From the NCBI GenBank assembly GCA_942492625.1, contig CALOFM010000025.1, positions 8,962 through 72,961 of the forward strand: a DNA stretch of 64,000 nt, read 5' to 3'. The stretch is from Thiosymbion sp942492625 (GTDB taxonomy: Bacteria > Pseudomonadota > Gammaproteobacteria > Chromatiales > Chromatiaceae). The notes under the pieces are model-generated. The model was given only the letters and a program-made list of their open reading frames with translations, searched no databases and was not told the DNA's origin. Shown here in pieces: positions 54,002-62,184 of this stretch. Position 1 is the stretch's first letter. Each line of letters begins with the position of its first letter. The translations under genes and the position numbers were made by a program.

Positions 54002-55315
54002 TTACCGCACCGTACGTTTCCAGTAGAGATGCATCATCGGCCTTACGGAGATGCCATGCAGCACGATGGAGAGCGTCACCGCTGCCAGCGTGATGGCCGT
54101 GATCTGTTCCGCCAGGGGGCGGGCCAGGCCATGATCGATGGCGTACATCAGGTAGTAGATCGAACCGATACCCCGGATGCCGAACCAGGCGATCATGACG
54201 CGCTGATCCCGCGAGATCGGCGCACCGAGCAGGCCCAGCCAGACCGAAACGGGGCGGATCACCAGGAAAAGCAGCACCAATAACCCCACCGCGCTGGCGG
54301 GAAGACGGGTGAACGGCAGCATGGCCCCCACCACCAGGACCACCACTAGCTCGCCGATCCGCTCCATTTGTTCATTGAAGCCCCGCACCCTATGCATCAT
54401 GTAGGCGCTGGCATGATCGGCATGGGTGGCGTGAGCGGCGGTCTCGTTATCGGCCCGTCCGTTCGGCAGCCGGGCGGTCCCAGTGGCGGAAACATGGAGC
54501 ATGCCGGATTGCTCCTTTACCCGCCGCAGGGCCAGGCCGGCGGCGAACACGGAAAGGAAACCATAAGCGTGAATGAGCACGGCGCCCCCGTAAGCGAGGG
54601 CGATGAGCCCCAGGGCCAAAAACTCGTCCAGCCCGACCGATTCCTGATGACGGGTCCGCAGATAGACGACCAGCCTGCCGATCAGCGCGCCGAGCGCACC
54701 ACCGATCAGCAGCCCGCCGGCGGTGGCCCAGACCACGTCTACCGCCAGCCAGCGCCACCCCCCCGCACCCATTTCGTGAAGACCCAGCAGGCCCAGACCC
54801 AGCATCACGAAGGGAAACGCGGTGCCGTCGTTGAGCCCGCCCTCCCCGGTTAGGCCCGAGCGCAGGCAGTCGCGATCACCGGACGATTCGACCTGCACGG
54901 CAGTGGCAAGTACCGGGTCGGTGGGGGCGAGAATTGCGCCCAGGAGGATGGCTGCGCCCGGCGGCAGTCCGAGTAACAACACCCCGACCACGGCGATCAG
55001 CACCACGGTCAGCGTCATGGACACGAAGGCCAGGCGCAGCGGCAACAGCCAGTCCCGATTGGATAGGGGCAGGCCCAGCTTCAGGCCGACCGAGAACAGC
55101 GAAATCAGCACCGCTACCTCGGCTACCCGCTCCAGGATGGGGGCGTGGGTCAGTGGATTGAGCGTCACGACTGCCCATCCGGCCGGCCCCAGGGCGAAGC
55201 CGGCAGCCAGATAGAGCATGGCGTTGCTCATGGGCAACCGGTTCAGCAAGGTGCCTGATAGGACTATGACGATCAGCAGTACACCGATGACGAGGGTCCA
55301 GAGTGCGAAGGTCAT
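54002..55315 (-). CDS. Cation:proton antiporter (CPA1/NhaP-like)
   Basis: A 437-residue protein with about twelve membrane helices. Typical blocks are SVGLKLGLPL, GAILAPTDPVLATAVQVE (the TDP box), GLTGEGGLNDGTAFPFVMLG (with two acidic residues) and RDQRVMIAWFGIRGIGSIYY. It exchanges H+ for Na+ or K+ across the inner membrane. It has an unusual soluble insert of about 50 residues (SGMLHVSATGTARLPNGRAD to HASAYMM) between two helices. The gene is intact and lies next to the remnant zone. Confidence 0.9.
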   Translation of the reverse strand: MTFALWTLVIGVLLIVIVLSGTLLNRLPMSNAMLYLAAGFALGPAGWAVVTLNPLTHAPILERVAEVAVLISLFSVGLKLGLPLSNRDWLLPLRLAFVSMTLTVVLIAVVGVLLLGLPPGAAILLGAILAPTDPVLATAVQVESSGDRDCLRSGLTGEGGLNDGTAFPFVMLGLGLLGLHEMGAGGWRWLAVDVVWATAGGLLIGGALGALIGRLVVYLRTRHQESVGLDEFLALGLIALAYGGAVLIHAYGFLSVFAAGLALRRVKEQSGMLHVSATGTARLPNGRADNETAAHATHADHASAYMMHRVRGFNEQMERIGELVVVLVVGAMLPFTRLPASAVGLLVLLFLVIRPVSVWLGLLGAPISRDQRVMIAWFGIRGIGSIYYLMYAIDHGLARPLAEQITAITLAAVTLSIVLHGISVRPMMHLYWKRTVR

Positions 55316-55456
55316 GGTAGACGGAGGTAAGTCACTGGCTGAAAACGCTCGTTTGGGGCTGCCGTGTCGTTCGGCACCCCATGCGGGGCAAGGTGAGAAA
55401 ATTCGCAGGTAGGGAGGGGCGGCGCGTTCGGCCGCCGCCGATATCTCGGGAGATCG

Positions 55457-55755
55457 CGGTCAGTCGATCCAGGTACCGCCGTAGTACTCTTGGCCGGACT
55501 CGTTGAGAAGGTAGTAGCGGGACCCGCCGCCGTTGTTTGCAACCTCGCAAGCCCCCAGCGCCGTGCGCAATCGCCCGAAGCACTTTACCTGCGTCTGCCG
55601 ATAGGAGGACACGAGCCCCGAGGTCAGGTGGTCCAGGGTGAACTTTTCGGACTTCATGAGACGGTACATGGAGAAATCCTTATCGCTTGAGTTGGATGCC
55701 CTGTCGGGGCCATCGGTCATGGCTTGAGTTCAGGAACCCTTGACAATCAAGGTCG
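55457..55755 (-). repeat. Duplicated segment, copy 2 (first copy 30422-30712)
   Basis: It contains the second copy of the small conserved gene, its leader and the last codons of the basic-protein gene (GGAACCCTTGACAATCAAG). The basic-protein gene itself is not present here. Confidence 0.75.
55460..55669 (-). CDS. Small conserved protein, paralogue of 30422-30631
   Basis: 69 residues, MYRLMKSEKFTLDHLTSGLV to RYYLLNESGQEYYGGTWID. It differs from the first copy mainly in the middle (KCFGRLRTALGACEVANNGG). A weak purine-rich ribosome site (AAGGATTTCTCC) precedes the ATG. Function unknown. Confidence 0.75.
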   Translation of the reverse strand: MYRLMKSEKFTLDHLTSGLVSSYRQTQVKCFGRLRTALGACEVANNGGGSRYYLLNESGQEYYGGTWID

Positions 55756-55810
55756 GCGACGATGTCACGAGCACGCACGAAGCCGCGTCCGGGATCTAAC
55801 CCCGACTGCT

Positions 55811-56182
55811 TCAGTAGCTGGTGCCGAACGAAGGGTCGGTAGCGTACGCGGGGGTATGCAGATTGGCGATCCGGCCGCCTTGCGTCACCGGTCCGCCGCT
55901 GAAAAGCCCGCGCAGGTATTTGCTGCCACCTTGGCTCGAGAAATGCCTGTTGAGCGCCCTGGCCGTCGTCCGCGCATTGATCGGCAGACCCTGCTCCCGG
56001 TAATGCTTGCGCATGAAGACGATCACCGCCCAATGCTCGTCGTTGAGATCGATGTCTTCGCTCTTGGCCAGTGCCACGGACTTGGCACGACTCCAGCGCT
56101 GGTTCGCCAACTCTATCGAACGCTCGGCAATGTTGCTGCCTGAAGTCTCGGTCTCTTGCAATCCTACGGTATTTTCTTTCAA
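55811..56182 (-). CDS. DsrC/TusE-family protein without the redox cysteines
   Basis: About 123 residues from a TTG start that has AAGGA seven bases before it; no ATG fits. The central WSRAKSVALAKSEDIDLNDE and HWAVIVFMRKHYREQGLPIN, and GGSKYLRGLFSGGPVTQGGR, follow the DsrC fold. In DsrC the end reads QxCKIAGLPKPTGC with two Cys that carry sulfur. Here the first is Gly (QGGRIANL) and the last Cys is absent (tail ends PSFGTSY). The protein therefore cannot carry persulfide and may be a regulatory or structural paralogue. It suggests a sulfur-oxidising host. Confidence 0.82.
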   Translation of the reverse strand: MKENTVGLQETETSGSNIAERSIELANQRWSRAKSVALAKSEDIDLNDEHWAVIVFMRKHYREQGLPINARTTARALNRHFSSQGGSKYLRGLFSGGPVTQGGRIANLHTPAYATDPSFGTSY

Positions 56183-56333
56183 GTGTGTGTCCTTGTGAGG
56201 CGTGTCAGCGGAGCGCAGGTTGCGCCTGTAGATACTGACTGGAATAGTCAGGAATCCCACACTACGCCCTTTGAGCCCGATAACAAGAGATATCTTGCTT
56301 ACCCGCGCCATCGATTGCAGGGTCCTTCGTGTA

Positions 56334-56349
56334 TGTACGCTGGCATACA
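56334..56349 (+). promoter_or_regulatory. Dyad site 6 of the shared family
   Basis: TGTACG-CTGG-CATACA followed by GAC. It lies about 107 bp upstream of the Cys-rich gene at 56456 and about 150 bp from the start of the DsrC-like gene on the other side; the GAC side faces the Cys-rich gene. Confidence 0.65.
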
Positions 56350-56455
56350 GACGCCGGCAGGGGCAGGCGATACATTGCTCCCAAGGTCGGGTAGATGGGG
56401 CCGAGGTGCAATGCCCGCATAAAGCCCTGCCAACTGCTCTATAGCGGTGTTCTCC

Positions 56456-56965
56456 ATGCCCTACGCATATTCAGCGAATCGGTTTGCCCTCATGCTATTT
56501 TGCGGTTTTTCGTTGTTGGTCCCAATCACCGGGGAAACGGGTTGGTTTTTCAAGCCCAGCACGTATTATGAGTGTTTGAAAGAAGAAACACAGGATGTCG
56601 ACAACGACAAAGCGGAAAAACATGGAAGAAACTATTGTTTTGATAAGTTCTGCCGAAACAAAGGACGAGTTATCCAGATCGACAACAATAAGGTCAGATT
56701 CCAGTGTGAACAAATCGATAGGTTCTACGATGAAGCCAAATCGAAGTGGAATCAAAAGAGTTGCAGCGAGTGGTCACGAACAACGAGATGTAGTTACGAC
56801 TGCAATTCACAATATCTGTCGGAAAGCGGATTGAGGTGTTGCTACTGCGTCCAGCACACTAAAGAGTTAAGACGCATCGAGTCCGATCATGACAATTTGA
56901 GATGCTCGTATTTGGCAGACGAGGTTTTCGTCTATGACGACAAGACATGTCCCGGCGCACAATAA
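56456..56965 (+). CDS. AT-rich Cys-rich secreted protein, unknown
   Basis: About 169 residues with a signal-like N-terminus (RFALMLFCGFSLLVPITGET). The mature part has about a dozen Cys (CLKEE, YCFDKFCRNKG, CSEWSRTTRCSYDC, LRCCYCVQ, LRCSY, TCPG). Base composition is far more AT-rich than the surroundings, which fits acquisition by transfer. An in-frame ATG three codons upstream is an alternative start. No family was recognised; secreted disulfide-rich proteins may be toxins, inhibitors or envelope proteins. Confidence 0.6.
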   Translation: MPYAYSANRFALMLFCGFSLLVPITGETGWFFKPSTYYECLKEETQDVDNDKAEKHGRNYCFDKFCRNKGRVIQIDNNKVRFQCEQIDRFYDEAKSKWNQKSCSEWSRTTRCSYDCNSQYLSESGLRCCYCVQHTKELRRIESDHDNLRCSYLADEVFVYDDKTCPGAQ

Positions 56966-57018
56966 ATTCAGCGGGTCTGTACTATCGACAGATTGCGAGC
57001 TCGAATGCCAAACTTGGG

Positions 57019-57726
57019 CTAACCCATGTTCCGGGCGTAGGCGGCCTTGTCGGCCGCGTAACACCCGCAAGAAGCGGCCTCCAGCCCCTCGCGGTTGATA
57101 ATGGTGACTGCCCCGCGGCGATAGCGGATCAGTCTGCGATCTTGCAGCGCGGTGGCGGCCTTGGTGACGCCGACGCGGCGCACGCCCAGCATGCAGGCCA
57201 GGAATTCGTGGGTGACATGAAATGCGTCCGAGTGTGCCCGATCCTGCGTCATCAAAAGCCAACGGGCAAGGCGCGCCTCTACCATGTGGAAACGGGTGCA
57301 GGCTGCGGTTTGCGCGATCTGGCCCATCAATACGTAGAGATAGCGCTTCAGCTCGCGTTTTAGTGCAATGCTTTGTTCGAGCTCGCGGCAAAACGATGCC
57401 GCATCCATGCGCAGTGCCGGGCCCGAGCCCTGAACCAAGGCGCGCAGCGGGGCTACATCCACGCCGAGCAGGAGGGAGGCCCCGAGCATGCCCTCGTCGC
57501 CGACCAGCCCGACCTCCAGGCTGGCGCAGCCGTCGGTCGGCGTGATCAAAGAGATGAAGCTATCCGTGGGGAAGTAGACGTGGTGAATGCGCGCGCCGGG
57601 TTCCACGAGTACCTCGGCAAAAACCAGCTCGACCGGCTCGCAGCTCGCCACAAAACGTCGACGGTCCTTGTGCTGCAAGACCGCGAGCAAGCGATTGGCG
57701 GCAACGGCGGGTTTGGTTGACGGCAC
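57019..57726 (-). CDS. Crp/Fnr-family transcription regulator
   Basis: 235 residues from a GTG start. Residues 1-130 are a cNMP-binding-type domain (NRLLAVLQHKDRRRFVASCE, VYFPTDSFISLITPTDGCAS). Residues 150-220 form a Crp HTH (FHVTHEFLACMLGVRRVGVT, ALQDRRLIRYRRGAVTIINR). It ends SCGCYAADKAAYARNMG. The Cys near the end is typical of a family of Crp-like regulators that do not bind cAMP. It is a possible candidate for recognising the dyad sites nearby, but Crp-type operators usually read TGTGA/TCACA, so this is only a thought. Confidence 0.85.
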   Translation of the reverse strand: MPSTKPAVAANRLLAVLQHKDRRRFVASCEPVELVFAEVLVEPGARIHHVYFPTDSFISLITPTDGCASLEVGLVGDEGMLGASLLLGVDVAPLRALVQGSGPALRMDAASFCRELEQSIALKRELKRYLYVLMGQIAQTAACTRFHMVEARLARWLLMTQDRAHSDAFHVTHEFLACMLGVRRVGVTKAATALQDRRLIRYRRGAVTIINREGLEAASCGCYAADKAAYARNMG

Positions 57727-57837
57727 CTGCACCTGACCTCTCGTGGTGGACGGAGACCCGGCACCCCCGGGGAGGTGACGATGGGATTCCGGTGTCCAAT
57801 GTGGAACGGGGACTAAGGCTTCCCCGGGATTGTTAAT

Positions 57838-58026
57838 GCGCAGCTTGGCGCAACACCCGGCGAATGTCCGGACGGTAGCGCACATAGCGCGCCAGGCGCG
57901 CCTGGCGGGTAGTGTGGCACGCGCCTCCGTGACGCCTCGGGGCCTCACTCCGAGCATGTCGGCAATCAGCTCCCGGGTCATCGTCAGCTCATTCCATGGC
58001 AGGCGGTCCAGGCTCGGCAGCCGCCG
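57838..58026 (-). pseudogene. Remnant of a second Crp-type regulator
   Basis: The segment LPWNELTMTRELIADMLGVR then PRGVTEARATL matches the HTH of the neighbouring Crp-type family. The wing and the ending are missing or out of frame, and no cNMP domain is left. It lies upstream of the intact regulator on the same strand. Confidence 0.7.
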
Positions 58027-58057
58027 GCGGCGCAGCTTCCTGGACGATTGCCCGCTA

Positions 58058-58073
58058 TGTACGTCAGCAGACA
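58058..58073 (+). promoter_or_regulatory. Dyad site 7 of the shared family
   Basis: TGTACG-TCAG-CAGACA followed by GAC. It lies 159 bp upstream of the lipoprotein gene at 58232. Confidence 0.65.
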
Positions 58074-58231
58074 GACGGCGAAGGCCGTTCTCCGTAAGAT
58101 CGGACCGTCGGAGCCAACGTTGCAGCCTGCAATATGTGCAGCGCGATCTTGGCGAAGAGAAGCGTTTGCCCGGCATGACTTGCCGATGCATCACCCCCGG
58201 GCTCATCACATTCAGCAAGAGGATACGAATC

Positions 58232-58426
58232 ATGAAACTCGTCCAAACTATCAGTACAGCCTTGGCCATGAGCGCGTTGCTCGTCGCACTCCCCGGCTGC
58301 GAGAAGCAGGAAGGCCCCATGGAACAGGCCGGCGAGAAAGTAGACCAAGGGGTGGAAAAGGCCGGAAAGCAGATCGAAAAAGCCGGTGACAGCACTCAGG
58401 ACGCGACGAAGGTCGACAAGGAGTAA
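58232..58426 (+). CDS. Small entericidin-like lipoprotein
   Basis: 64 residues: lipoprotein signal ending SALLVALPGC, then a hydrophilic helical tail (EGPMEQAGEKVDQGVEKAGK then QIEKAGDSTQDATKVDKE) with repeated EKAGxxxE motifs. AGAGGA lies 9 bases before the ATG. Related small lipoproteins are general stress proteins of the outer or inner membrane. It precedes the AI-2E gene by 21 bp and may share its message. Confidence 0.78.
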   Translation: MKLVQTISTALAMSALLVALPGCEKQEGPMEQAGEKVDQGVEKAGKQIEKAGDSTQDATKVDKE

Positions 58427-58447
58427 TCGATCGAGGCGACGAGTGGA

Positions 58448-59530
58448 ATGCCGAGGGAACAAAGTCTGCGGCAATTCGCGCAGCTGGCCGCGATCGGCAT
58501 CGTCGTCGTCGGCTGTTACCGGGTCCTGCTTCCTTTCATTCCCGCCATCCTGTTCGCAGTGGTGGTGTGCATTTCCACTTGGCCGTTGTATGAAAGACTG
58601 CGCAGGGTGTTGCGCGGCAAATCCACGTTGGCGGCACTGGCGATGGTGCTGCTTTTGATGGTGCTGGTCATCGTACCCTCGGCGTTGCTTGCCGTCCGTC
58701 TCACGGACAACGTGACGACCATCGTCGAGGCGGCCAGGACGTTGTTGAACCGCGGCCCGATCACTGCGCCGGTCTGGCTCAGGGAGATTCCGATCGTCGG
58801 CACGCAGCTCGACGCATACTGGCAGGGGCTGGCCGGCGGCCGCGAAGAGGCGGAGGCACTGCTCCACAGGCTATTGGAGCCGGCCAAGGATTTCCTGCTC
58901 TTCGCCGGCAAGACAATCGGCCAGAGCCTGCTGCAGATGACCTTCGCCGTGTTCATCGGTTTCTTTTTCTTTCGCGACGGCGACGCCTTGGTAGGGACAC
59001 TCCGAATCGGGCTGGAAAAGTTTGCCGGACCCATAGGCACGGATGTGCTGAGAAGTATCCAACGTACCGTCGCGGGCGTTGTGAACGGCATTTTCGGCAC
59101 GGCGCTGGCCCAGGCCTTGGTCGCGTGGATCGGGTTTGTCATCGCCGGCGTGCCGGGCGCCTTCCTGCTCGGCGTAGCGACCTTTTTCCTTTCCATGGTT
59201 CCGCTCGGTCCGCCCTTGATTTGGGGCTGCGCCGCTCTTTGGCTCTTTAACGAGGGCAACACGGGATGGTCGATCTTCATGGCCCTGTGGGGCGTCTTGG
59301 CGATCAGCAGCGTCGACAACTTCGTCAAACCCTACCTGATCAGCCACGGCAGCCATCTGCCTCTGCTCCTGATCGCGCTTGGCGTGTTTGGGGGGGTTGT
59401 CGCCTTCGGATTCATCGGCATCTTCATCGGCCCGCCGGTACTCGCGCTCGGCTTGACCCTGGTGCGGCTGTGGACGGCTGTGCCATCGGAAAAGACCGAG
59501 GCCACCCCCGGAACGGTGCCACACCCGTAG
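58448..59530 (+). CDS. AI-2E family transporter (second member)
   Basis: A 360-residue inner-membrane protein with about eight helices. FHP-rich N-terminal pair (VLLPFIPAILFAVVVCISTW), the long amphipathic loop (LPVWLREIPIVGTQL-like, EALLHRLLEPAKDFLLFAGK) and the C-terminal SSVDNFVKPYLISHGSHLPL plus glycine-rich helices are typical. It differs clearly from the member at 18768 and is not a recent copy. It follows the small lipoprotein gene in the same direction. Confidence 0.88.
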   Translation: MPREQSLRQFAQLAAIGIVVVGCYRVLLPFIPAILFAVVVCISTWPLYERLRRVLRGKSTLAALAMVLLLMVLVIVPSALLAVRLTDNVTTIVEAARTLLNRGPITAPVWLREIPIVGTQLDAYWQGLAGGREEAEALLHRLLEPAKDFLLFAGKTIGQSLLQMTFAVFIGFFFFRDGDALVGTLRIGLEKFAGPIGTDVLRSIQRTVAGVVNGIFGTALAQALVAWIGFVIAGVPGAFLLGVATFFLSMVPLGPPLIWGCAALWLFNEGNTGWSIFMALWGVLAISSVDNFVKPYLISHGSHLPLLLIALGVFGGVVAFGFIGIFIGPPVLALGLTLVRLWTAVPSEKTEATPGTVPHP

Positions 59531-59626
59531 CCTTGCGGCCAGGTCGCGGCGGAGTCGGCCTGATCCGACTCGGGATTTTTTGAAATGGAGCAAGAAAATT
59601 GTGATTTCCGAGCGTTGTCATGGCTC

Positions 59627-59642
59627 TGTGCGCCAGCGAACC
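59627..59642 (+). promoter_or_regulatory. Dyad site 8 of the shared family (weakest)
   Basis: TGTGCG-CCAG-CGAACC followed by GAC. The right arm has two mismatches. It lies about 70 bp before the broken gene that starts near 59712. Confidence 0.45.
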
Positions 59643-59711
59643 GACGCCTGCCCGGCGGGAGAATATCCTGAGCTCCACTCGGCGCTGATGCCGTTTGACA
59701 AGAGAGAAGCC

Positions 59712-60001
59712 ATGTCGTTGATTAACATGAAGAGACTTCGTTTGGCGGCAAGGCTTCCAAAACTGAGCATTGCCGTGGTGCAACCGTCCGGAGCACAGCA
59801 ACTCTCAGCACTCTCGATGCGCGCGGTGAATCGGTCCTGAGCGCCGAATCAAACGGTCCCTGGTTCTTCGCTCAACTGGCGTCCGGCGACTACGCCACAA
59901 AAGTCACCCCAACCGGTCTAACTGGTGCAGATCAGACCCTGCGGAAATCTGTACATGTCGATGGCTCGCGCCAATCCAGCCTGGATTTCTTCTGGCAGTG
60001 A
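59712..60001 (+). pseudogene. Remnant of a carboxypeptidase-regulatory-like protein
   Basis: The first part (MSLINMKRLRLAARLPKLSI) is in one frame. After about 59770 the coding-like frame changes to TLSTLDARGESVLSAESNGP then WFFAQLASGDYATKVTPTGL and SRQSSLDFFWQ with a TGA at 59999-60001. The latter resembles the small beta-sandwich of periplasmic proteins with a carboxypeptidase-regulatory-like domain. The N-terminal part is shortened or shifted. It may be one base away from being intact. Confidence 0.5.
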
Positions 60002-60079
60002 GGATCCGTCGTAACCGTTCATACCCCCTGGGCATTCGTTCGCTTCGCGAGCCGAAAGCCTCTTTAGGAGCAAACCGAA

Positions 60080-60391
60080 ATGTTGAATAAAGATGAAGTC
60101 GTAACGAAAATGAAGAAGCAGCTTGAGGAATTTAGCGCGGAAATAGACGCTTTGGAGGTAAGAGCACATGAAGTCAAGGAGGACGCGAGAACGAAGTATC
60201 AGGAGCAGCTCGTTGCACTGCGTGCCAAACGCCGGGAAGGCGAGAAAAAGCTCGAGGAGTTGAAGGCCGCCACCGAAAACTCTTGGGGTCGACTCAAAGC
60301 GGAAACCGACAATGTCTGGGAGTCATTAAAGGATTCTGCAAATGCGTTCAAGGCGCATTTCAAATCCAAGGAAGACATTGATAAGGATTAG
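60080..60391 (+). CDS. Coiled-coil stress-type protein
   Basis: 103 residues, almost entirely helical with heptads (MKKQLEEFSAEIDALEVRAH, LVALRAKRREGEKKLEELKA, AETDNVWESLKDSANAFKAH). No signal peptide. TAGGAGC lies 9 bases before the ATG. It resembles the sll1863-type stress proteins found beside lipoprotein and membrane stress genes. The role is inferred from that and from the neighbours. Confidence 0.75.
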   Translation: MLNKDEVVTKMKKQLEEFSAEIDALEVRAHEVKEDARTKYQEQLVALRAKRREGEKKLEELKAATENSWGRLKAETDNVWESLKDSANAFKAHFKSKEDIDKD

Positions 60392-60608
60392 GTTTGCAAA
60401 TTGGGACCTTAGTGGCCATTGCGGTCGCCGCAGCCAAGCTGCAGCCAAGCCACCGCGGGCCTTTTGCACGAGGCCGATTCGTCGATGGTCTTGCAGGAGT
60501 GCCCGAGCGCGCTCCGCACAGGACCGCGGCGGTGGCGATTGGAAGGGATCAACCGGCCTGACCACGGTACCGAAGGCCGAACTGTTACCCGGGCTTGGAG
60601 GCTGACCC

Positions 60609-61946
60609 ATGAACAAGCTGAGACAACTCTTCAGCAGTATCAGGTCGAGCTTTTGGTTTGTGCCTTCGCTGGTCGTCGTGGACAGCATTGCTCTCGCGTT
60701 GGCTTTGATCCAAGCAGACTCCGTCTGGGGTGACCACTGGCTGGCCGCGTGGCCACGCCTGTACGGAACCGGAGCGGAAGGCGCGCGCCAGATGTTGTCT
60801 ACGCTTGCCGGTTCGATGATGTCCGTTATGGGCATCACCTTCTCCATGACTTTGGTGGCGCTGACGCTCGCTTCGAGCCAATACACCTCGCGTATCCTGC
60901 GGAACTTCATGCGTAGCGGTGTGACCCAGGGCACGCTCGGGATTTTCGCCGGTATTTTCACCTATTGCCTGATCGTACTGCGCTCCATTCGCGGCGGCGA
61001 AGCGGAATTCGTGCCCGGCCTGGCGGTGTTCTTCGCATTTGTACTGGCGCTCGGCGGCGTCGTCGTCCTCATTTTCTTTATTCATCACATCGCCTCGTCG
61101 ATCCAGGCTTCCAGCATCATCGCATCGGTCGCTCAGGAAACCATCGCGGCTATTGATCGGCTTTTTCCGGAAGAAATCGGAAACGCACCGGATGAAGATC
61201 CGTCGCCCCAAAATCTCGAACAGGCAACCTGGCGCGCAGTGCCGGCAGAGATGAACGGTTACATTCAGAGCTTGGATGGCGATGCGCTCGTGCGTCTGGC
61301 GCGGGACCGGAAGACCGTCTTGCGGATGGAACGCGGCGTCGGTGATTTCGTTGTCCAGAACACCGCGTTGGTATCGTTCGCCCTGGAGGAGGACCCGCCG
61401 GATCAAGAGACGATTGCTGCCCTGAATGCCTCTTACAGCACCAGCCGCCAGCGCACGGTGGAACAGGACCCTGCTTTCGGTATCAGGCAGATCGTGGATA
61501 TAGCGTTGAAAGCACTTTCGCCCGGTGTCAACGACACCTCGACGGCCGTGATGTGCATAGACTACTTGACGGCAATTCTAGCGCGGTCGGCCCCCCGGGA
61601 ATTCCCTCGATCGTGCCTCTACGAGGAAGGCGAACTGCGTGTGATCACCATCGCCCCGACGTTTGAAAGTCTGCTGGCGGAATCGCTCGACCAGATTCGG
61701 GCAAGCGCCGAAGGCAATGTCGCCATCATGGCGCGCATGCTCGGCGCCCTCGAGACCCTCTCCGATCTCACGGTTAGCCCGCGCCGGCGGCGGGCGATCC
61801 GTGACCAAGTGCAGTGGCTTGCCGAAGTGGCCGGTCGCACCATCGAATCCAAACATGATCGCGACCGGCTCGCAAGGCGGCTGACGGATGTGCGCGAAGC
61901 ACTCAAAACCGAGCCCGCTTTGAGCGTTGAGGAAGAGAAGGAATAG
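60609..61946 (+). CDS. DUF2254 family membrane protein
   Basis: A 445-residue protein with four membrane helices: one at 15-35, then about 65-85, 100-122 and 135-160 (SMMSVMGITFSMTLVALTLA, GVTQGTLGIFAGIFTYCLIV). A large cytoplasmic part follows with QDPAFGIRQIVDIALKALSP and GVNDTSTAVMCIDYL, the strongly conserved family block. GAGGCTGACCC precedes the ATG. Function unknown; family members are common near stress genes. Confidence 0.9.
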   Translation: MNKLRQLFSSIRSSFWFVPSLVVVDSIALALALIQADSVWGDHWLAAWPRLYGTGAEGARQMLSTLAGSMMSVMGITFSMTLVALTLASSQYTSRILRNFMRSGVTQGTLGIFAGIFTYCLIVLRSIRGGEAEFVPGLAVFFAFVLALGGVVVLIFFIHHIASSIQASSIIASVAQETIAAIDRLFPEEIGNAPDEDPSPQNLEQATWRAVPAEMNGYIQSLDGDALVRLARDRKTVLRMERGVGDFVVQNTALVSFALEEDPPDQETIAALNASYSTSRQRTVEQDPAFGIRQIVDIALKALSPGVNDTSTAVMCIDYLTAILARSAPREFPRSCLYEEGELRVITIAPTFESLLAESLDQIRASAEGNVAIMARMLGALETLSDLTVSPRRRRAIRDQVQWLAEVAGRTIESKHDRDRLARRLTDVREALKTEPALSVEEEKE

Positions 61947-62184
61947 TGTTGTGAAATCGGACCGTGAAATGGCAAGCAAAACCCGTTTAGCGCATTGCGG
62001 TGTTGGTCGTTACAGTGCAAGGTGGTGCGGCGCGGCTTTTTTTAGCGCGAGCTAATTTACCGGTCAGCGGTTGTCTGCGATGCGGTTGGAGTTTTAATCG
62101 CTCCCTGCAGGTACCGCCGTGATGATGGTGTCGTCCGTCTGGTCTTCGACCGGGAATCAAGAACATGATCGGGAGCAAATCACC

